A model generated the notes under the pieces. It did not search any database. It had not been told where the DNA came from and worked only from the letters and a program-made list of their open reading frames with translations. Shown in pieces: positions 35,688 through 47,098 of a stretch of 64,000 bases of DNA (its first letter is position 1; each line of letters starts with the position of its first letter). Location: assembly GCA_029945375.1 (NCBI GenBank), contig CM057062.1, positions 186,001 to 250,000 of the forward strand. Direction: 5' to 3'. The DNA comes from Agaricus subrufescens. Taxonomy: Eukaryota; Basidiomycota; Agaricomycetes; Agaricales; Agaricaceae. The translations under genes were made by a program, and so were the position numbers.

Positions 35688-36435
35688 TTATGCTTCCACC
35701 GCAGCTACACACAGGCCACAGCTCAAACATTCAAGGCAAGCTGAAAGAAAAGAACGTAAGCAGGACCCTACTCGGAGTCGAATTGAATAGGGAAAAAACG
35801 CACCAAGGCCTCCGCAACACGCACAAAGATAACAAGGACAACACAAGGGGTTCTCAAATACGCCTAGATTTTTATGAGTACACAAGCTTAAGACTGTATA
35901 TATGAAGTGAAAATAAAGCAAATAATCACCTCGACAACACCATGCACTAAGCATTACTGCGAAGATCAAGAGTAACGCTAGGCCAACAAAAATTATTATC
36001 AAATAATCTGGATAAAAGCCTTCCTTCAGTATGATCCATGGGACGATTAACGAAACAGAGACATTTATGATGAGTGAAAGCGCTATCGGTTGAGTTTAGG
36101 TTACTACTGCTGGAGCTTTCTCCAGTCGCGCGTTTGACCAGCCCGCCAAGGGTGTTGGTAGTAGATTCCCAAAAACCGTAACGGGAGCATGACACCGCAA
36201 AGAAAAGCATGCCAAGCAGGAGAAAGATTCCGACCAGCATCAGGACCATCCTGCGTCGAGACTTGTGGCAGTGTGTGTGTGCTTGTAGTTCATTATCACC
36301 TCCATCATAATGATTAGTAGTCCTCTGACTCTTTTCAGAGCCAGCCGCCAGCGGATCCTCCTTCAGAGCGATTCTGTATACATCCATCTTATCAGATGGG
36401 TACCTTTTCGGCTGCTCAACGAGAAATGTCGCCAT
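35688..36435 (-). CDS. Small two-span membrane protein with Cys-rich C-terminus
   Basis: Translation from MATFLVEQPKRYPSDKMDVY gives a hydrophilic N-terminus with a His/Lys/Arg stretch. Span 1 (RRMVLMLVGIFLLLGMLFFA, near 36250-36190) is followed by a Ser-rich loop. After an intron, span 2 (LIIIFVGLALLLIFAVMLSA) runs into a Cys-rich tail. The last two introns splice as WCCR-GVFENPLCCPC, then YLCACCGGL joins ACLECLSCGLCVAAVEA. The C-C-x-C pattern suggests palmitoylation or metal binding at the membrane face. Similar small proteins with CACCGGLACLEC-type tails occur in Agaricomycetes without known function. The start at 36435 was preferred over an in-frame ATG upstream because that would add a non-conserved Arg/Phe-rich leader. 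Confidence 0.65.
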
Positions 36436-36754
36436 TCCCAATTTCTGACTTTCAACTGCGAGGTGAGATAGGTAAGGGGGCCTAGAATGGATAGAACGAA
36501 ACAAGACAAGCGAATGGGCGGCACATTTATACGCCAGGAGACCTGCTTTATGTCGAGGCTGTGTTAACAGTATCAAATCCCAAAAGAAAGACTGCTGCGG
36601 GCCCTCGAAGAAAAGCGAGCGTGACTGAAAACGAGCACCTCTCATCGGTATGTGGTTGCTGCGCACTCATTCCATATAGTCAAATGTGGAAAGCTCCGAA
36701 CGTACTGCCCGGTCCTTTTAAACACTACTCCAATGTGTGATATGAACCTCGGTG

Positions 36755-38035
36755 CTACTTAAGATATCCTCTAATAATCACTGGATAGACCCCTATGCGT
36801 CCATTAGTATGGCTGAGGCAGACCGTTTTTAAAATGCCACATACCCCCTGTTGGTAATGACTGCTTTGGAAGGCCTAGAACAGTCAAAAAGGCGTTAATG
36901 AGCCCTCCATGTAGCGTACAACATACGTCTATGAAGGATTTAGTGCCGAGATTCAATTGAATAGTTTGCTCTCACATGTTACTGCCGGCTCTCCATCGAA
37001 AACGCTATCCAACACTGATCGTGCTCGCGCCGCCATTGCTTCTTTTGTCTCTCTAACATCTGGTAGCCAAAGTTCATCTTCCTCAGAGAACCCTTCTTCT
37101 ATAATAAAGCTTGGAAAATGCGCCTGTATCCAGCTTCGGCAACGTCTCCGGTCATACGTATATACCCCATTACCTTCTCTGCAGTTCTATATGGTTTTCG
37201 TTAGGGTGCTACCGGCCCAGCGGAGAAGCACTAACTTCCGAGACAAGCACAGGATTGCGTTTATTTGTCATCCAACCAAAGGCTGTATCGCAGGTCTTGA
37301 GTGCCCGAGTGAGAGGACTCGTGTAGATCTTCTCCGGATATGGAATACCAAAATCGCGCTCTTTCTCCCACTCATCTTTGATAAGCAATGCCTGAGAGAC
37401 CCCGGTTGGGGTCAGGTCAGAGTCAGCTGCCAAAATCAGATGGCAGATTCAGAGACGTGGAGTTATCAAAAAGATCTCATGCTTACGCCCCCAGGTGATC
37501 TCATCATCACCGTTTTGTCGACCCCAGTGGCTGAGGTCAGAAGGTTAACACATGATTGAGAACCTTCATCTTGATAAAAAGCTTACCCTTTCCATTCTTC
37601 GGTTGCGTATTTATCTTTACCGACGTTATCTGAATGGCAAGCTATCAATAAGAGATGGCAAGGTGAATGACAGGAGTGAAGTTACGCACGATAACTCTGT
37701 CCGTGCCGATAGAAGAAGAACAGCTTAAAGGACTCCCCCGGTTGGGCGTTCGTATTGAGATCTTGAAGGTATTTTTTGAGATTCAACCATCTGTCTGGGG
37801 AGCTATCTCTTAAACCAAATGGTGCTCGGTCCTGACATTTTGCGTAAGTTCTCTTTTTGCCTCAAAACGTAAAAGCGGATTACTGGGTCCCCCTGAGTTC
37901 CCATGCGACTTGCACCTCGAATGAAGAATCCTTCTACTGCCTGGCATAGTCAGAAGAAGAAAGAAGAAACTCAATACATAACAATACCTGGTAACATCGT
38001 GGCGTCCCGGGCTCACTCATGGACGCGATGGTCAT
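36755..38035 (-). CDS. Histidine-phosphatase superfamily protein (phosphoglycerate-mutase-like), tandem copy 1
   Basis: Many short exons. After an N-terminal exon (MTIASMSEPGTPRCYQ) comes AVEGFFIRGASRMG. The catalytic RHG motif appears as KLFFFYRHGQS and, across an intron, YHNVGKDKYATEEW. Later exons have NGDDEITWG, SDLTPTGVSQALLIKDEW, YPEKIYTSPLTRALKTC, NCREGNGVYTYDRRRCRSWI and FIIEEGFSEEDELW. The second catalytic His, reached by splicing past an in-frame stop, reads YVCCTLHGGLINAFLTVLG. A last exon gives VYPVIIRGYLK. Family members remove phosphate through a phosphohistidine at the RHG motif; the layout resembles fungal PMU1-like proteins. In copy 2 the second His motif is TAHGGIINGF, so copy 1 has Leu in place of Ala before His. 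It lies about 180 bases downstream of copy 2 on the same strand. Confidence 0.82.
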
Positions 38036-38212
38036 CGTAGGCAGCCACAGCCTCAACGTGCCCGTAGGCTGATCAATCTCCGTGACGTCATCATATTACA
38101 GCACACCTCCGAACAACACGGAAAACTTATATGCTTTCCACTGGCAGAATCGGAATACCAAGAGTCCAAACTGAAGCTCTACTGGAAAGGTGAAACCAAG
38201 GTAGGGGTCTAT

Positions 38213-39520
38213 TTATCTTCTCTTGCATTTAACCACAACAGGAAGAATTCCTAGGCAAAAACAAGATCAGACACGAAATGTCGTGTATCGAATAAAACGT
38301 ACCTCCAGTTAACAACGGAAAGGGAGGGCGACCGAGGGCCTGAAGGAATCCATTGATGATACCACCGTGTGCGGTGACAGATATATCTATAAATTGAACA
38401 ATATAAGGGTGGCAATGAGTATAAACTTGCGTCACATACATGTTGAGTCCATATCCCTCTGAAAAATGGAATCCAGAACCTCGTGCGCCCGCTTCGCTAC
38501 CTCTGCCTTTGTTTCTCTAATCTCTGGGTCCCACCTTTCGTCTTCTTCCGTAAAACCTTCCTCAAATTCAAAAGTAGGAAAGCGTTTGTGGATATATGAT
38601 CGTGTCCTGCGTTGATCACAAGTATGTATTCCATTTTCTTCGCGACAGTTCTATAACAAACCATGAAATCCTAAAAGGTCTCGGGTTCAAGGAGAAATAC
38701 TCACCTCAACGACGAGAACAGTACGCTGTTTATCCACCTCACCCCAAAGTAATCCTTCGAAAGTAACCCTCAGAGTGTCCATTGCCCTCGTTAAAGGACT
38801 GGAATACAACTTGTCCGGAAGTGTAACCCCATGCGCAATCTCTGCCTCCCAACCTCGCCTAGCTTCAACAGCTTGATTTATCCCGACAGGTGTAAGCTCT
38901 GGGTCCGCTAAACGAATTTTAGAACAGAAAGGTCTAGGAACAGAGGAAGAAGCATTGAAGGTTTCCTTCCAATCGACTTACGTCCCCATGTAATTTCATC
39001 ATCCTCACATTTTTTACTTGTCTCTCTACGTAAGCCCTTTGTCACCTGCGAAATAAAATGAAATGAGAGACAAATACGTACTCATTCCAGTGTTTCGTTC
39101 CGTACTTAGTCTCAGCCACGTTATCTATCCCGATATCGATAAGTCTCCTTGCCAGGTAATGAGGAGTAGGCGAACTACTCACGCCAGCCTTGACCATGCC
39201 TGGCAAAAAAGAACACTTTGACACTTCCATCCTCTTTCCTTGCATTCTCGTCTAGTTCCGCAATCTTCTTTCGAAAATCGTGCCATCTGCTTGCGGAGTC
39301 ATCAAGCAACCCCAATCTAGGCGGAATCTGGATAACCCATGAGGTTACTCCACTCGATACAATAACTGACTAACCCTGGACTAACCGGTGGCAAAGTCAA
39401 CGATTGGTGGCTTTCTGTATCATGCACAAAAAATCCGGGTATTGCCTAAACAAAAAGCAAAACGTGCAAACTTGTAAGAATCGAAAAAACGGGGCGTACC
39501 TCGTAGATAGGGGTGCTCAT
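38213..39520 (-). CDS. Histidine-phosphatase superfamily protein, tandem copy 2
   Basis: Exon 1 is MSTPIYE (39520). Splicing continues AIPGFFVHDTESHQSLTLPP, then PRLGLLDDSASRWHDFRKKI and VKVFFFARHGQGWHNVAETK (RHG assembled across an intron at about 39185-39125). Next come DDEITWG, DPELTPVGINQAVEARRGWE, LPDKLYSSPLTRAMDTLRVT, VVENCREENGIHTCDQRR, EEGFTEEDERWDPEIRETKA and the second catalytic His in ISVTAHGGIINGFLQALG. The last exon gives ILPVVVKCKRR with stop at 38213-38215. All canonical residues (RHG, Arg in SPLTRA, Glu in ENCRE, AHGG) are present, so it should be active. Substrate unknown. It shares exon order and text with the neighbouring copy 1, showing a local tandem duplication. Confidence 0.85.
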
Positions 39521-40233
39521 GATTCACAACAGACACTAAGATCGAATCACAACTTACCTGTACTTCTTAATCAGACTGGGTTCACGTGCACCTGATGTGG
39601 AGTGGACACCATGGGTCCATGACACAAGAATACCTGGTTTACTCAAAAAGTGACCTGATTTACCAGGCAACAGTCAGTTGACTGAAGAGCATGACACCAA
39701 GTAAACAAACGATCAATATTTACAAAGCTCTCCTAGGCCCAAGTAAGATTACATACTAAGTAAAAAACAGGAGAACGTCACTAATCCCGCGTCATCAATG
39801 AAAGGGTATTATAATGGTACACTATAGAAACAAACGACACGCATAGCAGATATATAAAATGAAATGAAGGAGAAAAAGAGTTAAATGTACGCAGAGTAGC
39901 AGAAGAAGAGTCTGAATCCACGATAAAGGGGATACGGGGGGAGGAGGTACTTGATTTCTTAAACTTCCGAAGATCCATAAATAATCAATGAACAAGGATG
40001 CGTGTGTGTGAGGCGATGTATGAGTGATGGGTGTGATAGGTATCATGAGTTGAGGAGTTCGTCGAAAGCGGCCGTCCGGAACCAACCAAAAGGAAAAAGC
40101 GAAACAAAACGAAACAAAACGTCAACACCAAAAGCAGTGAAAGTAGGTGAGGTAGGGGAGGGGGAACGAATGAGGGATAACAAAACCAGCAAACTGGACA
40201 CAGGCCGCCAAACAACGTATACTCTCACCCCCG
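39521..40233. other. Intergenic and 3' region of the histidine kinase
   Basis: Between the phosphatase start and the kinase stop. A short repeat of CGAAACAAAA units lies near 40098-40120. No gene is seen; overlapping minus-strand frames here (39781-40313) are out of frame with the kinase. Confidence 0.5.
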
Positions 40234-43200
40234 TTATGTATAATGTGGCAGATTTGCAATAGCAGAAGCTCTGCGAAGTAGGAAATGACCCTTCCCAAGG
40301 CGATCTCCGGCAAGCTTGTTGATCGCGTTTAATAAATCTGCTCTCCTCAATGGTTCTAGTTCAGACACATCGTTAATATAGTCATTCAACTCAACAAAGG
40401 ATAGGATACGCACTCGTGATATGATCATCCATTCCGGCTTGCAAACATCTTTCTCTATCACCAATCATTGCATGGGCGGTTAGAGCAATGATAGGTATCG
40501 CGGTTAATCCTTTATGCATCTCGTAACTCCTAATCAATTCCGTTGCTTCCATTCCACCCATAAACGGCATCGATACGTCCATCTATAAGGAAGAAATGAA
40601 TATTAGTAAACTCTCTCCGCTTGTCAATCGGAAAATAAAACTTACGAGGATGATATCGAAAGGTTTGCCCTGAGCCACTCGCGCCTTAAACGCATCCACA
40701 GCCAAACTTCCATTCTCGGCAATCTCAACCGCATGCCCATACTTCTCCAGAATTTTCACCGCAAGCTTCTGATTCACGAGATTGTCTTCTGCAAGAAGAA
40801 TGTCGAACGTCACGTCATTAGGAGCTGAAACCGGTGAGACAGTGTTGGATTCGAGGGCGATTATGAGGGCTGATGCGAGGTCCTGAGCTGTGACAGGCGT
40901 GGTGATTTGTGATGTGATACTGTTATCTAGACACCATTTGACTGTGCAGACAAACTTGGTGAGCGACGTTATACGATGGAGAACAGAAAAACATACGATT
41001 CAATCGGGGCATCTTCGGTGAGAGTAGCACAATAGGTATGTATCTCAAATGTTCCAATTCCCTCACACTCTCCGTCTAAGAACGACCCATCAACTCCAAC
41101 ACTTCGAAAAGATATACGAGTCACTCACCGTTTGCAAAGTATCCACAACAATAGTATCCACATGCGGACATTGGTCTTTATCCATAACTTCCGCCACCGA
41201 ATGTACAACATGCGGCCTCAATCCTAACTCTCTCATCCTCCCCTCCACATCTGTCGTATCCCTTAACGTATCAACAAACAAGATCGCCCTCTTCGCAAAT
41301 GGCGCCATCTTCGCCAAAGTAGCCTCCGGAGTTGATTGTGAAATTTGTGAAGAAATTGTGAAAAAGAATTTGGATCCTTTGGAAACTTCCGATTCAACCC
41401 ACATGTTCCCCTGCATCAGACCCACTAAACGTTTTGATATAGACAGGCCCAGCCCTGTTCCACCATATTCCTGCAAAACGAACGTTATTAAGCACAGATT
41501 TTGAGACACGCGTGTGATAACTCACCCTGGTAGTTGATCCATCAGCCTGACAGAAGGTATCAAAGATCATCGTCAATTTATCCTTGGCAATCCCAATGCC
41601 GGTATCCATAACCGCAAACTCAACCGTAACCATCTGATCATCCAAGCTCAACAACCTGCAGCTTAACGCGACATGTCCCTTCCTAGTGATTTTGCTAGGC
41701 GTAAATTTGATTGCATTCCCAACCAAGTTCGTTATAACTTGACGAAGACGCAGAGAATCACCGATAAGTTGATCCGGTATATCCGCCTCAATGTCATATG
41801 TAAGATCGAGGTTATTTTGCGAAGCTCGAACGACCAAGGTCTTGAGGATGCCAAAAACGGTTTGACGGAGTGAATAGGTGACTGCTTCCATCGTCATTCT
41901 TCCAGCCTCGACTAGTGAAGCAGATCATTAGCAACACAAATTATGAAGTCAAAATGTGAAGAGACTTACTCTTGGAGATATCCAAAATATCATCAATAAT
42001 CAACAGCAGACTCCGGGCCAAAGAATGAACCAGCAACAAACTCTCCCTCTGATTCCTATTTAAGTCGCTATCTAGCGTCAATTCTGTCATTCCAATAATC
42101 CCGTTCATAGGCGTCCTAATCTCATGCGACATGTTTGCCAAGAACTCCGACTTAGATCTATATGCCGGGAGTAAATCAATAAATAGTCATTTTCGGGGCG
42201 ACAACGAACCTATTAGCAAGTTCAGCGGCTTCCCTGGCAGCTGTATTCTTCTGAATCGAATCCCTCAAATTGAAAACCATCTGATTGATCTGAGTTTTCA
42301 ACGAGTCCATCTCACCCGACGCTTCAACCGTAATGAACCTCGTGAAATCGCCATCCATAGCCGCTGCCGAAATTTGCGCAAAACCACGAACTTGAGTAGT
42401 CAAATTTCCCGCCATGGTATTGACACTCAATCTGCGATTCGAACGTCGGTCAATGAGAAGAGAACAAAACACTTCGCCACGTACGTAATCTCCTGCCATA
42501 TACCTTGCACATTTCCGACTTCGGCTTGGACGCCCAATTTTCCTTCTGTTCCTACTTCTCTCGCCACTTTCTTGACCTCCGCCGCGAATATTGCCAATTG
42601 GTCAATCATATCATTGATCGTGTTGACTAGATGCAACATTTCACCGGAAACCGAGACGCCTCTTATTTTTTGTGTCAAGACACCCTTCGCCACAGCCGTC
42701 TATCGCAATTGATGGTGAGATATCAATAAGACGAAAAAGAAAGAAAAAGAGACTCACGGTAGCAACAGCAATAGTCCTAACCTGCAGCGTCAAATTATTC
42801 GCCATAACGTTCACATTATCAGTCAAATCTTTCCAGGTCCCGCCAACACCCGTAACTCTTGCTTGCCCGCCCAATCTACCTTCTGTACCCACCTCTCTCG
42901 CGACCCTCGTCACCTCATCAGCGAAAACGGACAACGACTCTGTCATACCGTTCACGGTTTCCTTCAATTCCAGAATTTCACCCCGGACGTCTACTTCGAT
43001 TTTTTTGGTCAAGTCTCCACCAGCTACGGCTTTCGTCACTTGTGCGATAGAACGGACTTGGTTCGTCAAATTCATAGCCATCAAGTTCACATTGTCCGTC
43101 AAGACCTTGAATCAACATCAATAAATAAGCCAAGACCATGCAAGCAGACAAATGAACGCACCTTCCACATTCCCTGAACATCAGGCACGAAGGCCTGACC

Positions 43201-45980
43201 ACCCAAAATACCCTCAGTACCGACCTCCAAACTGACCCTCGTGACCTCATTGGCCAAAGTACTCAATTGCGCCACCATTGAATTGACTGTCAATTTCAAG
43301 TCCAACATTTCACCCTGAACATCCACGTTGACTTGTTTGCTAAGATCGCCCAGAGCTACGGCTTTTGTCACATCGGATATAGAGCGGACTTGGTCCGTCA
43401 AGTTTGCCGCCATTTTCTGCAATGAAGAAGCAAGTTGTTATCTTCGAACGGTTTAGGAATAGTGGGGAAACCTACGTTGACGTTGCGCGTTAGGTCCGCC
43501 CATGTTCCTTGTACACCTTCAACCTTTGCCTGGCCACCCAAAATCCCTTGCGTTCCGACCTCCAAAGCTACTCTCGTCACCTCCGAAGCAAAAGCTGACA
43601 ATTGGTCCACCATGCTGTTCACCGTACCTACGATCGCATACCACAACAATCAAACAGGACGAACGATTAGATCATCTATACGTATAGAAAAATATCACGA
43701 ACTCACTTTTCAATGTAGACATTTCACCTTCGACTTGGATTTCAATCTTCTGGGACAAATCACCTCTTGCGACAGCAGTGGTAACAACTGCTATACTTCG
43801 AACTTGATCCGTCAAGCTTGAACACATTCGATTGACATTCCGGACTAATTCGAACCAGACACCTTCGACATCCGGTACGTGCGCTTGACCACCGAGTTTT
43901 CCCTGAGATCCGACTTCCAGAGTTACCCGTGTAACTTCCGCCGCCAATGCCCGAAGTCTGCAAAGGAGATGAGCGAGATCCTAGATCCACAAAAGAGGAC
44001 GAACCGGACAACCATTCCATTTACGGTATTTTTGAGATCCAGTATTTCGCCACGTGCATCGACTTCGATCTGTTTACTTAAATCGCCCAAAGCCACCGCC
44101 TTAGTCACCTTCGCAATCGATCTCACCTAAAAAAAACTCAGTTCAAGAAGTCAAGCTTGAGAACAAACAAAGTCACGCACCTGACTAGTCAAATTTGCGG
44201 CCAACTTATTGACTACGCCCGTCAATTCTCTCCATGTCCCTTCGACATCCAAAACCAGAGCCTGACCACCCAATTTACCTTCCGTCCCGACTTCCTGACT
44301 GACTCTCGTGACCTCCTTCGCAAACTGTCCCAATTTGTCCACCATGGTGTTGATAACGTCTTTCAATTGAACCATAACAACACCTTGTACGGGTACAGTG
44401 ATTTTTTGACTCAAATCACCACGAGCTACCGCATTACATACTCGAGCGACATCCTGAACTTGAGCCTTAAGTAATTTGAGTTCTTCGACTGCGGACATGC
44501 CCGATTCGAAAGCTGCATGAGCTAAGGGACCCATAGATGGTACGATCATCGGTGAGGAACCATTGGAATTGATGCCATTCGAATCGCCATTTTCGCCACA
44601 GGTAGGAGGAGTTCCATTGCTGACTCCATTAACGTTTGGGTTTGCTCCGCCTATGGTACCAGCAGTGCTTGATCCCGCAGATCCAGGTCCACATGACATT
44701 ATAACACCGCCCATACCCGACATGATACCATTGAAACCTACGCCACCGTTCTGTGCAACAGTAGCAGAATTACCGTATAGAGGTAATATAGTAGGATCAG
44801 AAACAGCCTTGCCACAAGTGGGGCAAAAGGCGTGAGCAGTGGGCGGGGCTGACGTTGATCCGTTGGCACTATTGTTGGATGCTATAACGTGAGCATGGGC
44901 TACGGCCGTGGGCTGGAGATTTGCAAGTAGACGATGGTAGAGATCTTTATGTTCGAGCGTGAGATTGGTGGTTGTGTTGGGAGGGAGAGACCCTAAGGAT
45001 AGTGATGGACGAGTACTTCCTCCACTCCCACCCCCTGAGCCGGAGCCGGAGCTGGGGTTGGAGTTGGATGTGGTGGAGGTCACGGGAGAGGGCGGTTTGC
45101 GATATTTTGATGAGGAGGTAGGGAGAGAGCGTTGATTTGTCGTTGATGTCAAAGATGTGGAAGAGGATATCCCAGCGTTAGATGATGATGAAGAGGAGGA
45201 TGAAGAAGATGAGGATACGGACGATGATGAGGACGATGATGAAGATATCGACGATTTCGATTTGAGTTTGGGTTTGACAGTGTGATTCAACGAGTTGGTA
45301 CTCGTCGTGGTACTGGATGTAGAGGGAGAAGTTGGCTTGGAGTAGGAAGAGGCGGTAGGTTTGCTTGTGGAGAGTGTAGTGGTGGGTGCTGAGGAAACCT
45401 CTTTGACAGAAGCAGGGGGAGTGAAAGTATGGTCGACGACGAAAAGCTCGTTGATGTTCTTGACTGACTTTGAAGGGGCGATATTGGTCGTTTTTTGCTG
45501 GGGGCGAGACTGCTGCTGCCACTGCCCCATATCCAGACTGTCGACGTTCGGAAAATAGCCTCCAGACTGTCCTATCGCCCCACCTGCGCCATTTCCATGG
45601 TATCCATATGTGTACTCGAGTTCGCGGGCCCCGACTAGCGGGGGAACAGCTTCGGGCACCCTGAGGACCCGGCCCTCATCGTCTACGCCGAGATCGTCAT
45701 ACGTCGGGACACGGGGATTATTGCGGGGAGGAGGACAGAGATCCGGGTAGTCCTTGCGCATCTTGTCCATCTCCTCCTCGGCCTCCCAGAGCCTGACTCC
45801 GAGGGCGACAATTGCACGCATGATGGCGTCTGTCTGCCATGTGCGCAGGCCGTACCAGACGGGGAGGGGGGCTGACTTTGCATTGAGCTCGTAGACGGAG
45901 AGGAGAAGGATGATGTGCCGCAGAAAGGGGTCGCCGTCCTGGAAAAGCGAGGGGGACGCTGTGGCCGACGACGACGACAT
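40234..45980 (-). CDS. Group III hybrid histidine kinase (Nik1/Os-1 type) with seven HAMP-like repeats
   Basis: The start [20 protein letters not shown] lies at 45980. An N-terminal region follows with a long poly-Ser/Thr linker (about 45300-45150), encoded by GAT-like triplets on the plus strand. HAMP-type units begin near 44480 ([16 protein letters not shown] ... [15 protein letters not shown]). They recur through 42200 as VALGDLSKQ / [16 protein letters not shown] / [16 protein letters not shown] / [16 protein letters not shown] / [10 protein letters not shown] and [16 protein letters not shown], seven in all. The kinase has the phospho-His in [16 protein letters not shown] (His codon 42124-42126), N-box [14 protein letters not shown] and G-boxes DTGIGI and [11 protein letters not shown]. 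The C-terminal receiver has [13 protein letters not shown] and, across an intron, the acceptor Asp in ILMDVSMP, then TAHAM and KPLRRADLL. This family feeds the HOG osmotic pathway and is the target of phenylpyrrole and dicarboximide fungicides. There is no membrane span, so it is cytosolic. Confidence 0.95.
45178..45290 (-). repeat. Trinucleotide-rich tract coding for poly-Ser
   Basis: The plus strand shows imperfect GAT/GAG/GAA triplets (GATGATGATGAAGAGGAGGA and similar). On the minus strand these are serine codons in the linker between the N-terminal region and the HAMP array of the histidine kinase. Such tracts are prone to length change. Confidence 0.8.
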
Positions 45981-47098
45981 TGGGGAAGACAAAAGCAAAC
46001 CAGTCCGCTTTCTCACGCTCAATAGGAGCCGTACTATATATACAAAAAACATTACAAACTCCCGAAAAATGCAGCCCGTGCTCTCGAATGCCCTCACAAC
46101 CGTCTTCTCTCCATCTCGACTGCCAGGCGCACCCGGCTGTCTCTATTGCGCACCACCGACCCTCCTCCGATCTATTTTCCGAGCCGAACAACGGAGGACG
46201 TACCTTACGTTGCTCACGCGAGCATGCACGGGCCCATTTGTTTCGATACATAATCACGAAGCCATCCATCCGCTTTCTTGGCCCCAATGACGGGGAAAAA
46301 TGAGGTGCTTGGTGCCATGTGGTGACATAGCCACTCAGGCTCGCAGGTGAATGTGATATTCATCAAATTCATCAGTATCAAAAGCGAACACTTCTCTGCA
46401 CCGATAATCCTACCAAAACACCTCCACACCAAGGTTAGACAAGCCCGAAGACTTCCAGTGACAGACCAAAATAACCTCCTTTTGGACAGACAGTTTTTAT
46501 ATAGCTGCATGGGCGAAATCCTCGACCCTCGAAAATGAAGGCTCGTCCATCCCTGGACCCTGAGCCGTTTTCTAGAACGCTTGAACCTGGTTTGAGCTTG
46601 GATCACATGAATGATTCCTCCCAAGTAGATGCTTGTTATCAACCGCCGGCCTCTTTTGTAACGTCATATCGAGTCCAAATTCCCAGACGTAAACTGCGAC
46701 ACCTTTCAATCCCTCCAGCCGAGTGCGAAGACCGAAAACGTGATTCAATACCCGCTACAACTTAATACAGGTGCAAGAAACAGCTATGCCGAGTCTAATC
46801 CACAGTATTCGCCATACTCGACGACAGCAAATTCTTTCAGCGACTTGAGAGAAGTCGGCCAGCGTTTGTCTTGTAAATGCTGTACCCCGAACAGCCAGCA
46901 GCGTACAAAGTTCGTCACCCAGAAAGTCAGAGTCCGTGGATTTACTCTGCCAAACACTTCCTGTGAAATAAGACCCAAGTTGCGACTCTTCCCGCAAGAA
47001 GCCCGCGATAGCCGAAGTGGATGCCGGGCCGACCTACCCTATTTTGATTCTAATTCCCACCCATGTAACTGCCTTATCTATAGCAGAATTAAACCACC
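45981..47098. other. Divergent promoter interval
   Basis: About 1.1 kb lies between the kinase start (minus) and F-box-like paralogue A (plus). Open frames on both strands here (for example minus 46214-46642) have no recognisable content and probably arise by chance in a long regulatory and leader region. Long upstream regions are usual for this kinase class. Confidence 0.5.

Noticed and set aside
36957..37010. In-frame stop before the second His motif of phosphatase copy 1, suggesting a truncated enzyme
   Set aside because: A GTGAGA...CATAG intron removes the stop and joins the LHGGLIN motif in frame.
45178..45522. Minus-strand open frame overlapping the kinase's Ser-rich linker in another phase
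   Set aside because: It is a shadow of the low-complexity tract; the kinase frame explains this region.
46214..46642. A 142-codon minus-strand frame upstream of the kinase
   Set aside because: No domain, not joined to the kinase start by a convincing splice; probably chance in a leader region.
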